Positions 45,088 through 54,145 of a stretch of 64,000 nucleotides of DNA are shown in pieces (within the stretch, counting starts at the first letter, position 1; each line of letters opens with the position of its first letter). Below the pieces are notes generated by a model. The model was not told the origin of the DNA and did not search any database. It was given only the letters and a program-made list of their open reading frames with translations. A program made the position numbers and the translations under genes. The DNA is from Paenibacillus assamensis DSM 18201 (GTDB lineage Bacteria > Bacillota > Bacilli > Paenibacillales > Paenibacillaceae). The stretch covers positions 62,001 through 126,000 of the forward strand of contig NZ_AULU01000011.1 in the NCBI RefSeq assembly GCF_000422445.1. The letters run 5' to 3'.

Positions 45088-46479
45088 TTAATTTGGTGAC
45101 CACCAGTTGCCAGACACGACGATTACGCTAAGCAAGCGAATAGTGTTGCCGAAGTAAGATGCTTGGTTCGTAGGCTGTGCAGTAATATTGGTCCACAGTT
45201 TATCAAGCCATTCTTTATTGGCCGTATTATTATCGGTCATAGCGCTGACCGCAAATGGTGCGGTGAAGGTCAGATCATAATAGGTCCCACTGTTCATATA
45301 TTTCGTGCCGTCTAGATAAAAACCGCCACCATGAATGTTAGCCGGGTTATTTTTAGCTTCTGTGCGAATCCAATTGTTAAGTGTGGTCAAATGGAACTTG
45401 GAACGTGTATCCCCTGTTAGAATGACGTCGGTAGCAATTCTCCATGGAATGCGTGCAGCGTTATAGTAATAGATTCCATCTCCTACTATATTTTCTAGGT
45501 AAGGTTTACCTGCTATCGGTTTAACAGGCTCATAGTATTGTCCATTACGAGTGCCGAAATCAGGCAGGAGTCCGGTTTTGGCAGCATATCCATAGTATAA
45601 ATTTTCTCTAGCTGCATGGGTTGTCGTAATGACTTGATTCCAGCGCGAGTCGCCTGTAACCGTTTGGAATACTTTTAAATGGTGAAGCATAAAGTCTGAG
45701 GTGCGTGTTCCAGGGCCGTATTTAGGATCTGAATCTTGCACCCAGTTACCGAGTTTTAGGTGATAATAGGTGTGGTTCACATCTTTGAGCATAATGGCAT
45801 TAATGATTTTCTTCGCTTGTGCTCCATAATTAATACCTGTGTTATTGCCCCACTGCTTCTCGGCGAGCAGCAGTGCGTAAGCAATGTCCATATCTCCGTC
45901 TGTAGCGGAACTGCCGCCATTTTTCGGATTCGTAATAATAGCTCCATTGCGATCAACCTGCTGCCAAGCCATCAAGTCGGGGTGAATCGTACTTGGGTGG
46001 TCACGATAAAAACGGTACATGCCATCAAATATTTTTTTGGCGTCAGCATCATGACCTGCCAGATAGGCGGTTGCTATCATGCCATAACCGTGAGCTTCAG
46101 ATACGGTAACAGCGTCAAGCGGATCTTTCGTTGATTCGCCGTTTTGATTGTAGTGGACAAAATAACGGCCGCTTTTATACGGGTGGGCTTTTACGTACTT
46201 TGCTTTCCATTCATTATATAGTCTGCGAACCTCTTGATCTAATTTGGATTGAGAAACGCTTGGTTTAATAATGCCGTTGGAATAAGTAACATGCTGTGGA
46301 AATGCTCGTTGGGCAGCAGCAAATGTGTCGATGTTCTGTTCATGTGCATGCTGTCCATCTACAGCATCTGTTACCGATGGAGGAGTCGTTGGTTGAGCAG
46401 AGGAAATGGCAGAGAACACTAGCGTTTGCAACAATAAAGCAGAACAGAGCATAAGCATGAATGGTTTTTTCGGCTTCAT
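45088..46479 (-). CDS. Secreted glycoside hydrolase family 8 enzyme
   Basis: 463 residues with signal peptide (about 1-29, MLMLCSALLLQTLVFSAISSAQ). Catalytic domain of (alpha/alpha)6 GH8 type: TVSEAHGYGMI with the acid Glu (about residue 129), the ATDGDMDIAYALLLAEKQWG signature with the catalytic Asp region, DSDPKYGPGTRTSDFMLHHL, VGDGIYYYNAARIPWRIATD. Such enzymes hydrolyse beta-1,4 glucans, lichenan, or chitosan; the subtype cannot be settled by eye. RBS AAAGGAG 8-9 bases before ATG 46479. A possible 26-codon leader ORF overlaps its start. Confidence 0.93.
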   Translation of the reverse strand: MKPKKPFMLMLCSALLLQTLVFSAISSAQPTTPPSVTDAVDGQHAHEQNIDTFAAAQRAFPQHVTYSNGIIKPSVSQSKLDQEVRRLYNEWKAKYVKAHPYKSGRYFVHYNQNGESTKDPLDAVTVSEAHGYGMIATAYLAGHDADAKKIFDGMYRFYRDHPSTIHPDLMAWQQVDRNGAIITNPKNGGSSATDGDMDIAYALLLAEKQWGNNTGINYGAQAKKIINAIMLKDVNHTYYHLKLGNWVQDSDPKYGPGTRTSDFMLHHLKVFQTVTGDSRWNQVITTTHAARENLYYGYAAKTGLLPDFGTRNGQYYEPVKPIAGKPYLENIVGDGIYYYNAARIPWRIATDVILTGDTRSKFHLTTLNNWIRTEAKNNPANIHGGGFYLDGTKYMNSGTYYDLTFTAPFAVSAMTDNNTANKEWLDKLWTNITAQPTNQASYFGNTIRLLSVIVVSGNWWSPN

Positions 46480-46556
46480 TTTGATGTACTCCTTTCAAAA
46501 TACATGATTTTTGATAATACGGAGACAAATACCGCCACCAATGTTCGAGCTCGCAT
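46476..46556 (-). CDS. Possible 26-aa leader ORF before GH8 gene
   Basis: ATG 46556 follows AAGGAGG closely (only about 2 bases), and the frame (MRARTLVAVFVSVLSKIMYF...) ends in a TGA that overlaps the GH8 ATG as ATGA. Overlap suggests translational coupling; the tight spacing and lack of known homology keep it doubtful. Confidence 0.25.
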   Translation of the reverse strand: MRARTLVAVFVSVLSKIMYFERSTSK

Positions 46557-46886
46557 CACCTCCTTCATGAAAATAAATGAAGTCTATCTATTCCATAATA
46601 ATTGGTAGTTTCCTTTTTCATTTAGCTAAAGAATAGTTAAATTTGGTTTATTTAAATGAAAAAGACATAGAATTATCAGATTTTTAGAGCTATAGGCATG
46701 AAACTATGCAAAAATACTTGGAAATTGATTTCAACTACTGGTTTTAATATAAAAAGACGTTCAGGCTTGGCTTGAACGTCTTTTTGCTTTGATATGAAGT
46801 TGTTTTGATCAATAGTCATCAACGAGCAGATGCACTTCATGAGGTTGTTATTCATTCCTTCATCTAGCAGAACATGCTACAACATG
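46557..46886. other. Gap between GH8 leader and broken agmatine deiminase
   Basis: About 330 AT-rich bases; besides the terminator at 46751-46785 nothing is recognised. Confidence 0.6.
46751..46785. terminator. Terminator downstream of the agmatine deiminase remnant
   Basis: AAAAAGACGTTCA / TGAACGTCTTTTT arms (46751-46763 with 46773-46785), loop GGCTTGGCT; works on either strand. Confidence 0.9.
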
Positions 46887-47979
46887 CTACTCATGTAACG
46901 CAGCAGGCACATTGCGAGTATGGCAATGGACCCCGCCACCAAATAAATTAAGTGCCATCGTATCTAGCAGCACAACCTGCTTATCTGGAAATAACTCATT
47001 AAGGACACGTTCTGCTTCTTCATCTTTCTTTTTTATGCGTTCTGGCAGCCCTTCCTCCCAATATTTTTGCCCGATTACAATGCCATTCAAGATAAGAAAG
47101 TTACAATAGCTTAAGGCAGGTAGCATCGTCATATCGCCACTCGGAATAGGGGTGCCATCGTATAAATTTGTTAAACCAAGATAGTCTTTTAATCCGTGCC
47201 AAGATTGGTGTAAAGGTTCTCCTTGCTTAACCTTAACATAGATAGGATCAGGCATCGGAATACGAATGATGCGAAATGGCTCGCCGTTAGTATCAAGGCA
47301 ATTTCGTAGAACATCGTAGGCTTGATCCAGTCTTGATTTGTTTATAGCTGCAAGTTTATGTTGGGCAGCTTCTTCTTCGGTAATTTCAGCTAGTACGATC
47401 GTCCTCTCATCGACAAAGCGACACATCTCATCGATATGACCGTTGGCTGAAGCTGAGCGATAGGCGAGTGTAGAATCATCAGGACCTGGTACAGGACCAG
47501 TCATAATATGCTCGTCATCGAAAGTGGGGAGGGGCAGCCAAATGACTTGTTTTACATTGAAAATACGTTTAAATTCCGCCTCGACTTCATCACGAGTCAT
47601 GCCTCGATTGCGTTTACAAACCTCGGTATTCTCGATGCTCATCATGACGCCTTGTCCATTGAATTCACGGTTTCCACCTTCACCGATCAAACGGGTGAAC
47701 ACCGTCTCCTCAATGCCAAGCAGCCTGGCATGCTCGCGGTCGAAGGCTTCTAACAGTCTGGCAGGTCGAGCATATTTGTCCATAAGGCCGTACATATCAA
47801 AATCAAAATCGACGAGTTTGCGACAACCAGTATCATCAATCATAATTTCAGGGCCAAAATCTCGTGGGAATATAACAGTGGTCTCGATGTTCGAGAATTG
47901 GATGCAGCTCGAACTCTCCAGGCACTCTAAAGCGAAGCATATTCGTTGTCGATTGGTTCTTCATGCTGATCATCGTCAT
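46887..47979 (-). pseudogene. Agmatine deiminase-type gene, 5' part deleted and frameshifted
   Basis: The long frame (first ATG 47843, 318 residues) carries the C-terminal bulk of an agmatine deiminase/peptidylarginine deiminase-like enzyme: GEGGNREFNG, SANGHIDEM with the His-x-Asp pair, and GGGVHCHTRNVP with the catalytic Cys. In the same frame the family motif RDFGPEIMIDD sits just before that ATG, but no start precedes it. In another frame, from ATG 47979 or 47940, the authentic N-terminus MLRFRVPGEFELHP is visible and runs into a stop after about 30 codons. Family members have some 70-80 residues between these two motifs; here there are about 20. So a deletion plus frameshift has removed part of the N-terminal half. 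Sequencing error can explain a frameshift but not the missing stretch. Confidence 0.75.
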
Positions 47980-48134
47980 TGCACATCCATCCTCTCACAT
48001 TTCATCATTATACAAACGAAGCTTGGCTTGCGATCTGATCATACAAGTCTGAATAACAATGTTGTCAAGTGGAGCGTCTACGAAAAGTTAATTTCAAAGA
48101 CAGCGGACTTTTACGGAAGTAATAGCAGATGACA

Positions 48135-48164
48135 AAACCCTTTGGAGCACCAAAGGGTTTGTAT
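48135..48164. terminator. Terminator after the lipase pair
   Basis: AAACCCTTTG / CAAAGGGTTT perfect arms (48135-48144 with 48151-48160), minus-strand tail TTGTCATC; loop GAGCAC. Confidence 0.8.
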
Positions 48165-48222
48165 TATTTATATACAATGAAACTCCGCTTAATAGTTCGT
48201 TTCGCAAGCATAGAATAACCGA

Positions 48223-49095
48223 CTAACAGCCTACACAATACAACTGTCCTTTAGTTATGGTTGATCCACATCCGCCTAGAAAAGGAACACATACCCCTGT
48301 AGCCGGGCAAAAACCCGGATTGAGTTGGCAGATGGCTTTCGTGTAAGCAGGGTTCTTTTTGCTAAGGGTATTAAAATAACAGACAATGCTATGGTTAAGT
48401 CCTGCTACACTGTTCAATTGAAAGGATACAGGATACTTTCTGTTTACATGCTTATAGTAGAGCCCTTCTTTGGTAAAGGGAGGAGGGTACACTTTATCTG
48501 GTATATAGGGAATAATGTCATGGACATTGAACACACGTATACTGTTCTTTACGACTCGATCATATTTGGCGGCAAAGGTGGGGTTTCCAACACGAGGGGA
48601 GCCGTACGTATATACGATAGGCTTACGGAACTTCGTATTTACGGCAATATCTAAACCTGCTAACACAGCTAATGCCCCTCCTAGGCTGTGGCCAGCAACA
48701 TACAGTCGTTTGGTCGGAGACAATTTCTTTAGCTCACGAATGATATTGTTTCTTGCGGAGCTATAAATGCACGTAAATCCTCGATGAGTCTTTCCACTAT
48801 TTTGAACATATGGATAGGGAACTTGAAAAATATCTTGGTCCGATTCATTATCTTCAAACGAACCCGTTCCTCTAAAAGCCATAACGATACTATGTTTCGA
48901 TTCCGCAATATACCCGAACACTTCTTTTATTGGTTTTTCAACTCCACCAAGAGCTTGAATGACATAGCGCAGTTTATAGCCTTTCGGTAGAAATATCTTT
49001 TTCGCTTGAATAAGTACATACGTCTGGTAGGTCATAGCTGCGAGAAAAATAGCTGTTTTGTTCGTAGAATCATGATTCACTCCATAGGTCCCCAT
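48223..49095 (-). CDS. Class 3 lipase-like hydrolase, active-site complete
   Basis: 290 residues, alpha/beta hydrolase of the fungal-type class 3 lipases. Nucleophile elbow GHSLGGALAVLAG (about residue 148), catalytic Asp in RVFNVHDIIPYIP and candidate His in GLNHSIVCYF; oxyanion-hole segment AFRGTGSF. The C-terminal tail is cysteine-rich (CQLNPGFCPATGVCVPFLGGCG ... split over about 45 residues), suggesting disulfides, yet no signal peptide is visible. AAAGGAG before ATG 49095. It is the second gene of a two-gene unit with a paralogue 34 bases upstream. Confidence 0.88.
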   Translation of the reverse strand: MGTYGVNHDSTNKTAIFLAAMTYQTYVLIQAKKIFLPKGYKLRYVIQALGGVEKPIKEVFGYIAESKHSIVMAFRGTGSFEDNESDQDIFQVPYPYVQNSGKTHRGFTCIYSSARNNIIRELKKLSPTKRLYVAGHSLGGALAVLAGLDIAVNTKFRKPIVYTYGSPRVGNPTFAAKYDRVVKNSIRVFNVHDIIPYIPDKVYPPPFTKEGLYYKHVNRKYPVSFQLNSVAGLNHSIVCYFNTLSKKNPAYTKAICQLNPGFCPATGVCVPFLGGCGSTITKGQLYCVGC

Positions 49096-49129
49096 CGTTG
49101 ACTCCTTTCTCTTACACTAGGCTGTAGAA

Positions 49130-49957
49130 TTAACAAGTTTTTAGTAGCGGCACACACATGCTTGTATTGGGGCAAAAGCCCGGATTCGTCTGGCAGAGTG
49201 CTTTGGCATAAGCAGGGTCCCTTTTACTTACATATTTAAAATAACAGCCAATTCCATCATTTCGAGATGTACTGTTGAGTTGGAAGGAGAGCGGGTATTT
49301 ATTTTTCACATGCTGGTATTTCAACCCGTTCTTCGTAAACGGCGGCGGGTAAAACGTGGCTGGAAAAGTAGCATTGGCGTCATGGACGTTGACGACGCGC
49401 ACGCTGTTATTTACCACTTTATTAAATCGTGCTGCAAAAATAGGGTCTCCGGTTCGCAGGCTGCCGTACGTGTAGACGATGGGACGCTTAAACTTCGTAT
49501 TCACTGCGATATCCAGCGCGGCAAGTGTGGCAACGACTCCTCCGTAGTTATGACCAGCAATATATAGTTTTTTGGTTGCAGGGAGCTTGTTTAACTCGCG
49601 GATGATTTTGTCTCTCGTAGATTGATACATGCAAGTTAATCCTCGATGTGTGTGACCTGCTTTTTGGACATAAGGATAAGGAATTTGAAGCGCATCATAT
49701 CCAGCAAGAAGTTCTGAGGGGTAGTCTGCATAGCCTCGAAAGGCAACAATAATTTTTTGTTTGGATTCTGCTATAAAGCCGAATATCTCCTCTTTCGGAT
49801 TTTCTACATTGGCCAGTACGCGAATGATGGAGCGAAGCTTATAGCCTTTTGGCAAGCTTACTTTATTAGTGAAAAACAACTGATAGGCCTGATAGCTCAT
49901 GGCCGCAAGAAAGATCGCATTTCTAGTACTCGTGGATTTTGTTACGGAATTACCCAT
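49130..49957 (-). CDS. Class 3 lipase paralogue with lost catalytic residues
   Basis: 275 residues from ATG 49957 (AGGGGG 9 bases upstream; ATG 49978 would overlap that site). Clearly a duplicate of the next gene: shared AIFLAAMSYQAY, LPKGYKLR, IVYTYGS and the NPGFCP tail. However the nucleophile elbow reads GHNYGG in place of GHSLGG, and the C-terminal His position reads RNDGIGCYF in place of LNHSIVCYF. The Asp-containing RVVNVHDANATFP remains. Loss of Ser and His predicts no lipase activity. The frame is intact, so this is a kept pseudoenzyme rather than a decayed gene. Confidence 0.85.
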   Translation of the reverse strand: MGNSVTKSTSTRNAIFLAAMSYQAYQLFFTNKVSLPKGYKLRSIIRVLANVENPKEEIFGFIAESKQKIIVAFRGYADYPSELLAGYDALQIPYPYVQKAGHTHRGLTCMYQSTRDKIIRELNKLPATKKLYIAGHNYGGVVATLAALDIAVNTKFKRPIVYTYGSLRTGDPIFAARFNKVVNNSVRVVNVHDANATFPATFYPPPFTKNGLKYQHVKNKYPLSFQLNSTSRNDGIGCYFKYVSKRDPAYAKALCQTNPGFCPNTSMCVPLLKTC

Positions 49958-50256
49958 CTTCTCGTTCCCCCTATACATTAGGGCTAATATGCATACGCGA
50001 TATGATATGTTTGAACATTTTGAAGTGCGCTAGGCGATTCACCTTTACTAGCTGCTTATGCCTCACGAAGTCAGTTGTATTTCATTGATTTGGTTTCATC
50101 GTTGACTCCTGTATGATTAGGAATTCTGGGCTGGAGAGCACATTAAACTAGATTGGTCATCGCAATATTCTATGAAAAATAAACAGCCCATTCACACAAG
50201 TGGAAACTTGATTCATGTCCACTATAGTGTGACTATGGGCTGTTTTGTTTGCTTTC
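49958..50256. other. Gap between pseudolipase and GNAT gene
   Basis: About 300 bases holding the promoter of the lipase pair and the GNAT terminator; no gene seen. Confidence 0.6.
50182..50244 (-). terminator. Terminator of the GNAT gene
   Basis: AACAGCCCAT / ATGGGCTGTT outer arms with TCACAC/GTGTGA inside; minus tail TTTATTTTTCATAG. Confidence 0.8.
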
Positions 50257-50781
50257 TTAGACGTTCTGTTCAAGCAGCTTGTAGTATAGAACCGTCGCAT
50301 CGAGATTTCCGCTAGCTGATCTCGCAAAGGACGGAATAATTCCGGCTTGTTGATAGCCGATAGAACGATACAACAGATTGGATGGATCTCCTTCCCGTGT
50401 ATCGAGCACGAGCAGCGTGCGGCCATCGCTCCATGCTGCTTCTTCCGCCGTACGCATAAGGGCACGCCCAACTCCTAATCTTCTATGTTGTGGGCTTGTC
50501 ATCAATTTAGCAATTTCGGCGCGATGGTTCCCGTTTGGCTTGCCGCACAGATGGAGCTGCACCGTACCTACTACACGTCCACTCCACACAGCAATCCATA
50601 ACCTTACGTCTGGAGCTAAAATGTTAGCCCAATAATTCCGAGCCTCAGCAAACGAGAGCGGTGGCAAGAAGCCGATTGAAGCGCCGTTTTCTACCACTTG
50701 TACGAGAAGGTCAGCAAGCTCTTCCTCCATATAATCGTCAATCTTGTTTGTAAGTTCAATAAGCAGCATCTCATCCTTCAT
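50257..50781 (-). CDS. GNAT family N-acetyltransferase
   Basis: 174-residue acetyl-CoA-dependent acyltransferase. Core GNAT elements: strand VVGTVQLHLC, AEIAKLMTSPQHRRLGVGRALM with the acetyl-CoA pyrophosphate loop R-R-x-G-V-G-R-A, LLVLDTREGDPSNLLYRSIGYQQAG. RBS AGGAG before ATG 50781. Divergent from a LysR gene 132 bases away, a layout in which the LysR usually controls the neighbour. Substrate not predictable. Confidence 0.9.
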   Translation of the reverse strand: MKDEMLLIELTNKIDDYMEEELADLLVQVVENGASIGFLPPLSFAEARNYWANILAPDVRLWIAVWSGRVVGTVQLHLCGKPNGNHRAEIAKLMTSPQHRRLGVGRALMRTAEEAAWSDGRTLLVLDTREGDPSNLLYRSIGYQQAGIIPSFARSASGNLDATVLYYKLLEQNV

Positions 50782-50913
50782 GATTGATCTCCTCCGATAA
50801 CCAAGTTGTCTTTGCTTAACGATCTTGTACTAGAAGTATAGTTGACCTAGAATAATTTGTATAACGAATCTTAAGTATTGCAGTAATAAATAAATCGAAT
50901 CGAGGGGATACGA

Positions 50914-51777
50914 ATGGATCAGTCTCATTTGGAAGCCTTTATAGCGGTATGCCAAACTCTCAATTTTACTACTGCCGCTAAACATCTGCATATTTCCCAA
51001 TCGGCTGTCACCGCTAGAATTAGGGCGTTGGAGCAAAATGTTGGCAAGCGGTTGTTTGATCGGGATAATCGAACCGTTAGTCTGACACGATCAGGGGTCG
51101 CTTTCTTACCTTACGCTGAACGGATGCTTCAGCTTATTGAGGAGAGCAAAATATCCCTATCCGAACAATATCGGGAACATATCGTGATGAGCGGCCCAGG
51201 TGCCGTATGGCATTATCGATATTTGAATCGCATCCTTGAGTTTAGAAATAAACATCCACATGTTGCTGTAAAATTTTTGAGCTATATCGATCCAGGCTAT
51301 ATGATTCGTGATTTGCTGTTGGATGGGACCGTCAGTCTCGCAATCAAGGTGGACCCACCCAATCATCCAAGCATTTCGAAACGGCTGCTGTTCGAAGACG
51401 AAATCATTCTTGTATCTGCTAATGAAGCGTTCGAATGCTCGGAAGTTGATTTTTCCGCGCAGACCTATTGTCATATTGATTGGGGCAATCCTTTCACGGA
51501 ATGGTTTGTTTCTCTTGTTGAGCCGGGGTTTATTCCAGCGCTTCAAACTGATCATTCATCCACAATGCTTACGATGCTGTTAAACCAGTCGGTGTTTGGC
51601 TTTTTACCAAGATCGATAGCTGATCCGTTTCTCCAGTCGAACAAGCTGTATCAAATCCCACTGTCTGTCGAGTTACCCATTTTAAAGGGCTACGCCTGTT
51701 ATTTGACGGAGAATCGCGAACAATCTCACGTTAGATTAGCTTTGGAACTGCTTGGGGTCGACGCCAATTCATCTTAA
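50914..51777 (+). CDS. LysR family transcriptional regulator
   Basis: 287 residues. N-terminal winged HTH: FIAVCQTLNFTTAAKHLHISQSAVTARIRALEQNVGKRLF (given as family pattern A-A..LHISQSAVT..I..LE), followed by the two-lobed effector domain. GAGGGG before ATG 50914. Likely regulates the divergent GNAT gene and itself from the 132-base spacer; effector unknown. Confidence 0.93.
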   Translation: MDQSHLEAFIAVCQTLNFTTAAKHLHISQSAVTARIRALEQNVGKRLFDRDNRTVSLTRSGVAFLPYAERMLQLIEESKISLSEQYREHIVMSGPGAVWHYRYLNRILEFRNKHPHVAVKFLSYIDPGYMIRDLLLDGTVSLAIKVDPPNHPSISKRLLFEDEIILVSANEAFECSEVDFSAQTYCHIDWGNPFTEWFVSLVEPGFIPALQTDHSSTMLTMLLNQSVFGFLPRSIADPFLQSNKLYQIPLSVELPILKGYACYLTENREQSHVRLALELLGVDANSS

Positions 51778-51798
51778 TGTTGTGCTGCTAAATGGCAG

Positions 51799-51837
51799 TA
51801 TACCAATCATACAATATATGGTATATATCTATATAAT
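51799..51837 (+). promoter_or_regulatory. Dyad and -10 before the two-component operon
   Basis: TATACCA (51799-51805) and TGGTATA (51819-51825) form an inverted repeat, followed by TATAAT (51832-51837). Candidate operator plus -10 for the response regulator operon. Confidence 0.45.
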
Positions 51838-51893
51838 AGATGTAAGTTAGTTAAATGACTCTAGCGGTAACTAGGTTACAGGGGGATGTATCG

Positions 51894-52574
51894 ATGGCTA
51901 ACATTTTAATTGTAGATGATGATCCAGATATTTTAGAGCTTATTCGCTTTTATTTACATAGGGACGGCTTTAAGGTTATTCATGCATATAATGGCGTTGA
52001 GGCGATTGAAAGATTAAATGATCAAAAAATAGACTTAGTGATCGTAGATATTATGATGCCGCAAATGGATGGGTGGGATTTGTGCGGCTTCTTAAGGGAC
52101 GAATTTCATGAGATGCCCATTCTGATGGTGACGGCTAAGGGAGAAACCGAGCATAAAATTAAAAGCTTTAATCTTGGTGCGGACGATTATCTCGTCAAGC
52201 CATTTGACCCGCTTGAGCTGGTAGCGAGAGTGAAGCTTCATTTGAAGAGATATCATATTCAATCCTCTATGAGGGTGCAAGTAGGCAAAATGCTGCTGGA
52301 CAAAAATAGATATGAAGCAGTTATAGGCAGTATACAGTTGTCGCTCCCGTTACGAGAATTCGATCTCCTATATAAGCTGGCCAGCTATCCGGGTAAAATA
52401 TTTACTCGAAATGATCTTATCGAGCAAGTATGGGGAACCTATTTTGAAGGAGACGACCGTACAGTAGATGTTCATATTAAACGGTTAAGAGATCGATTCG
52501 CTGGATTGGACTGCGCTTTCACAATCGAGACTAAGCGTGGTCTAGGCTATAAGCTAGAGGAACAGAAAATATGA
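51894..52574 (+). CDS. OmpR-family response regulator
   Basis: 226 residues from ATG 51894 (GGGGGA at 51881-51886; the frame upstream is not used). Receiver: acidic IVDDDP, phosphoacceptor Asp in LVIVDIMMPQMDGW, MVTAKGE, GADDYLVKPFDP. Winged helix from about 130 with TYFEGDDRTVDVHIKRLRDRF and TKRGLGYKLE. Stop overlaps the kinase start (ATGA at 52571-52574). Next to an RND pump, so probably an envelope or drug stress responder; inferred. Confidence 0.93.
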   Translation: MANILIVDDDPDILELIRFYLHRDGFKVIHAYNGVEAIERLNDQKIDLVIVDIMMPQMDGWDLCGFLRDEFHEMPILMVTAKGETEHKIKSFNLGADDYLVKPFDPLELVARVKLHLKRYHIQSSMRVQVGKMLLDKNRYEAVIGSIQLSLPLREFDLLYKLASYPGKIFTRNDLIEQVWGTYFEGDDRTVDVHIKRLRDRFAGLDCAFTIETKRGLGYKLEEQKI

Positions 52575-53944
52575 TCAAATCTCTATATATTCGGGTGGTA
52601 CTCACCTATGTAGCAGCTGTATCGGTTGGTTTGATAAGTTCTTTCTTGTTGTCACAGTTTGTTGTTAAGTCTTACGGGGATCAATTTATCGCTAATCTTC
52701 AGGAAGAATTGGCCCGTGATGTTGCTATTCTTGAGCAGGGCATTCGTAGTAATGGAATTGAGCAAGCCGACGTTCTGCTAGAGCAGAAAGGATATGCTAA
52801 AAAATACGATGTTATGTTATACGATAGCAGCAGAGTAATGAAAGTGATAAATGGTGAAGGTGCGTCTGATCTATTTATTATTTCCGATCAAGTTGTTCGG
52901 TTTGTATTAAATGGTGAAACGTACAGGGGACGTGATGTTTCTCCATCAGAGCTTGTTATTGGACTACCTTACGAAGAAGCGGGCAGCCGTTATGCGCTGT
53001 TTATACAAGCGTCCGAAGGTTCAATGTCCGCAATTACGACCAAGCTGCTTATTTTTGCACTGGTTGTGAATTTATTGGTAGGTTGTGTGATCATTCTTAT
53101 CGGCGCGAAGTATTTAGTGAGACCAATACGCGGCATGAAGGCGGCTACCGAGCAGTTGGCTAGAGGTGAGTTCGACATTAATCTGGAGTGGAGCAGCAGA
53201 AAGGATGAGCTCGGACAGTTGGCAAGAAGCTTTAATTATATGGCGAGCCAGATGCAGCAGCTTGAAGGGATGAGACAAACTTTTGTTTCTAACGTGTCTC
53301 ACGAGATTCAATCCCCGCTTACTTCCATTTCTGGGTTTTCAAGAGCTCTTCGACATAATTCTTTATCCGAAGAGGATAGAATTCGCTATCTCTCGATTAT
53401 CCAGCAGGAGAGCGAGCGCGTCTCGCGTCTCACCGAAAACTTGCTAAAGCTAGCTTCATTGGAATCGCATCATCATCCTTTTTCTCCGCGCATGTATGAT
53501 TTGGATGAGCAGCTGCGCCAAGTGGTTGTGGCGAGTGAGCCTCTATGGTCGGACAAATCAATAGAATGGGACATGAATCTATCTCGCACCAAGATTAAGG
53601 CAGATGAAGACCAGTTGAATCAAGTGTGGATGAATTTGATTAGCAATAGCATCAAGTTTACCCCTGCAGGCGGTCAGATTCGAATAACGATTGTCAAAAA
53701 TATAGGCTCCATTGAGGTGCGGATTACAGATACAGGGATTGGTATTCCCGAGGGAGAGCAAGTTAAAGTATTTGAGCGATTTTACAAAGTGGATAAGTCC
53801 CATACGAAGAGTAAGTCTGGCAGTGGCTTAGGGTTAGCTATAGTTAAAAAGATTGTTTCTTTGCATGGGGGAACCGTTGTCCTACAGAGCAACCCAGACG
53901 CAGGAATAACGGTAATCGTTACAATGCCACATGTCATTTCATGA
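52571..53944 (+). CDS. Sensor histidine kinase
   Basis: 457 residues: TM1 about 8-30, extracytoplasmic loop of about 125 residues, TM2 about 158-180 (LLIFALVVNLLVGCVIILIG), HAMP (VRPIRGMKAATEQLARGEFDI), H-box VSHEIQSPLTSISGF, N-box MNLISNSIKFTPAGGQ, DTGIGIPEG and GSGLGLAIVKKIV. The Gln in the H-box (HEIQSPL instead of HELKTPL) is a variant seen in BaeS/CssS-like kinases. Coupled to the upstream regulator by 4-base overlap. Confidence 0.93.
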   Translation: MIKSLYIRVVLTYVAAVSVGLISSFLLSQFVVKSYGDQFIANLQEELARDVAILEQGIRSNGIEQADVLLEQKGYAKKYDVMLYDSSRVMKVINGEGASDLFIISDQVVRFVLNGETYRGRDVSPSELVIGLPYEEAGSRYALFIQASEGSMSAITTKLLIFALVVNLLVGCVIILIGAKYLVRPIRGMKAATEQLARGEFDINLEWSSRKDELGQLARSFNYMASQMQQLEGMRQTFVSNVSHEIQSPLTSISGFSRALRHNSLSEEDRIRYLSIIQQESERVSRLTENLLKLASLESHHHPFSPRMYDLDEQLRQVVVASEPLWSDKSIEWDMNLSRTKIKADEDQLNQVWMNLISNSIKFTPAGGQIRITIVKNIGSIEVRITDTGIGIPEGEQVKVFERFYKVDKSHTKSKSGSGLGLAIVKKIVSLHGGTVVLQSNPDAGITVIVTMPHVIS

Positions 53945-53983
53945 GGGGACAACAGAGTCGATGGATGAAGGAGTGCAATCCTT

Positions 53984-54006
53984 AGCCGTTGGCTCTTTTT
54001 GTTTTT
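53984..54006 (+). terminator. Weak terminator after the kinase gene
   Basis: Short AGCC GTT GGCT hairpin followed by CTTTTTGTTTTTA. Confidence 0.45.
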
Positions 54007-54145
54007 ATCGTAAAAATACCGTTCAATCTGTGATGACGTCATATTATGTTCATAATCGTGTAGTAGACTGACTTCAAGCTAGCAGGAAGAAAAGTCCAAT
54101 ACATAGGTAGAGCTTATAAAGATGATAGGGTAGGAGGGTTAATGT

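Noticed and set aside
47524-48132. 202-aa plus-strand frame opposite the agmatine deiminase remnant
   Set aside because: Shadow of the deiminase gene; Ser-rich with no domain.
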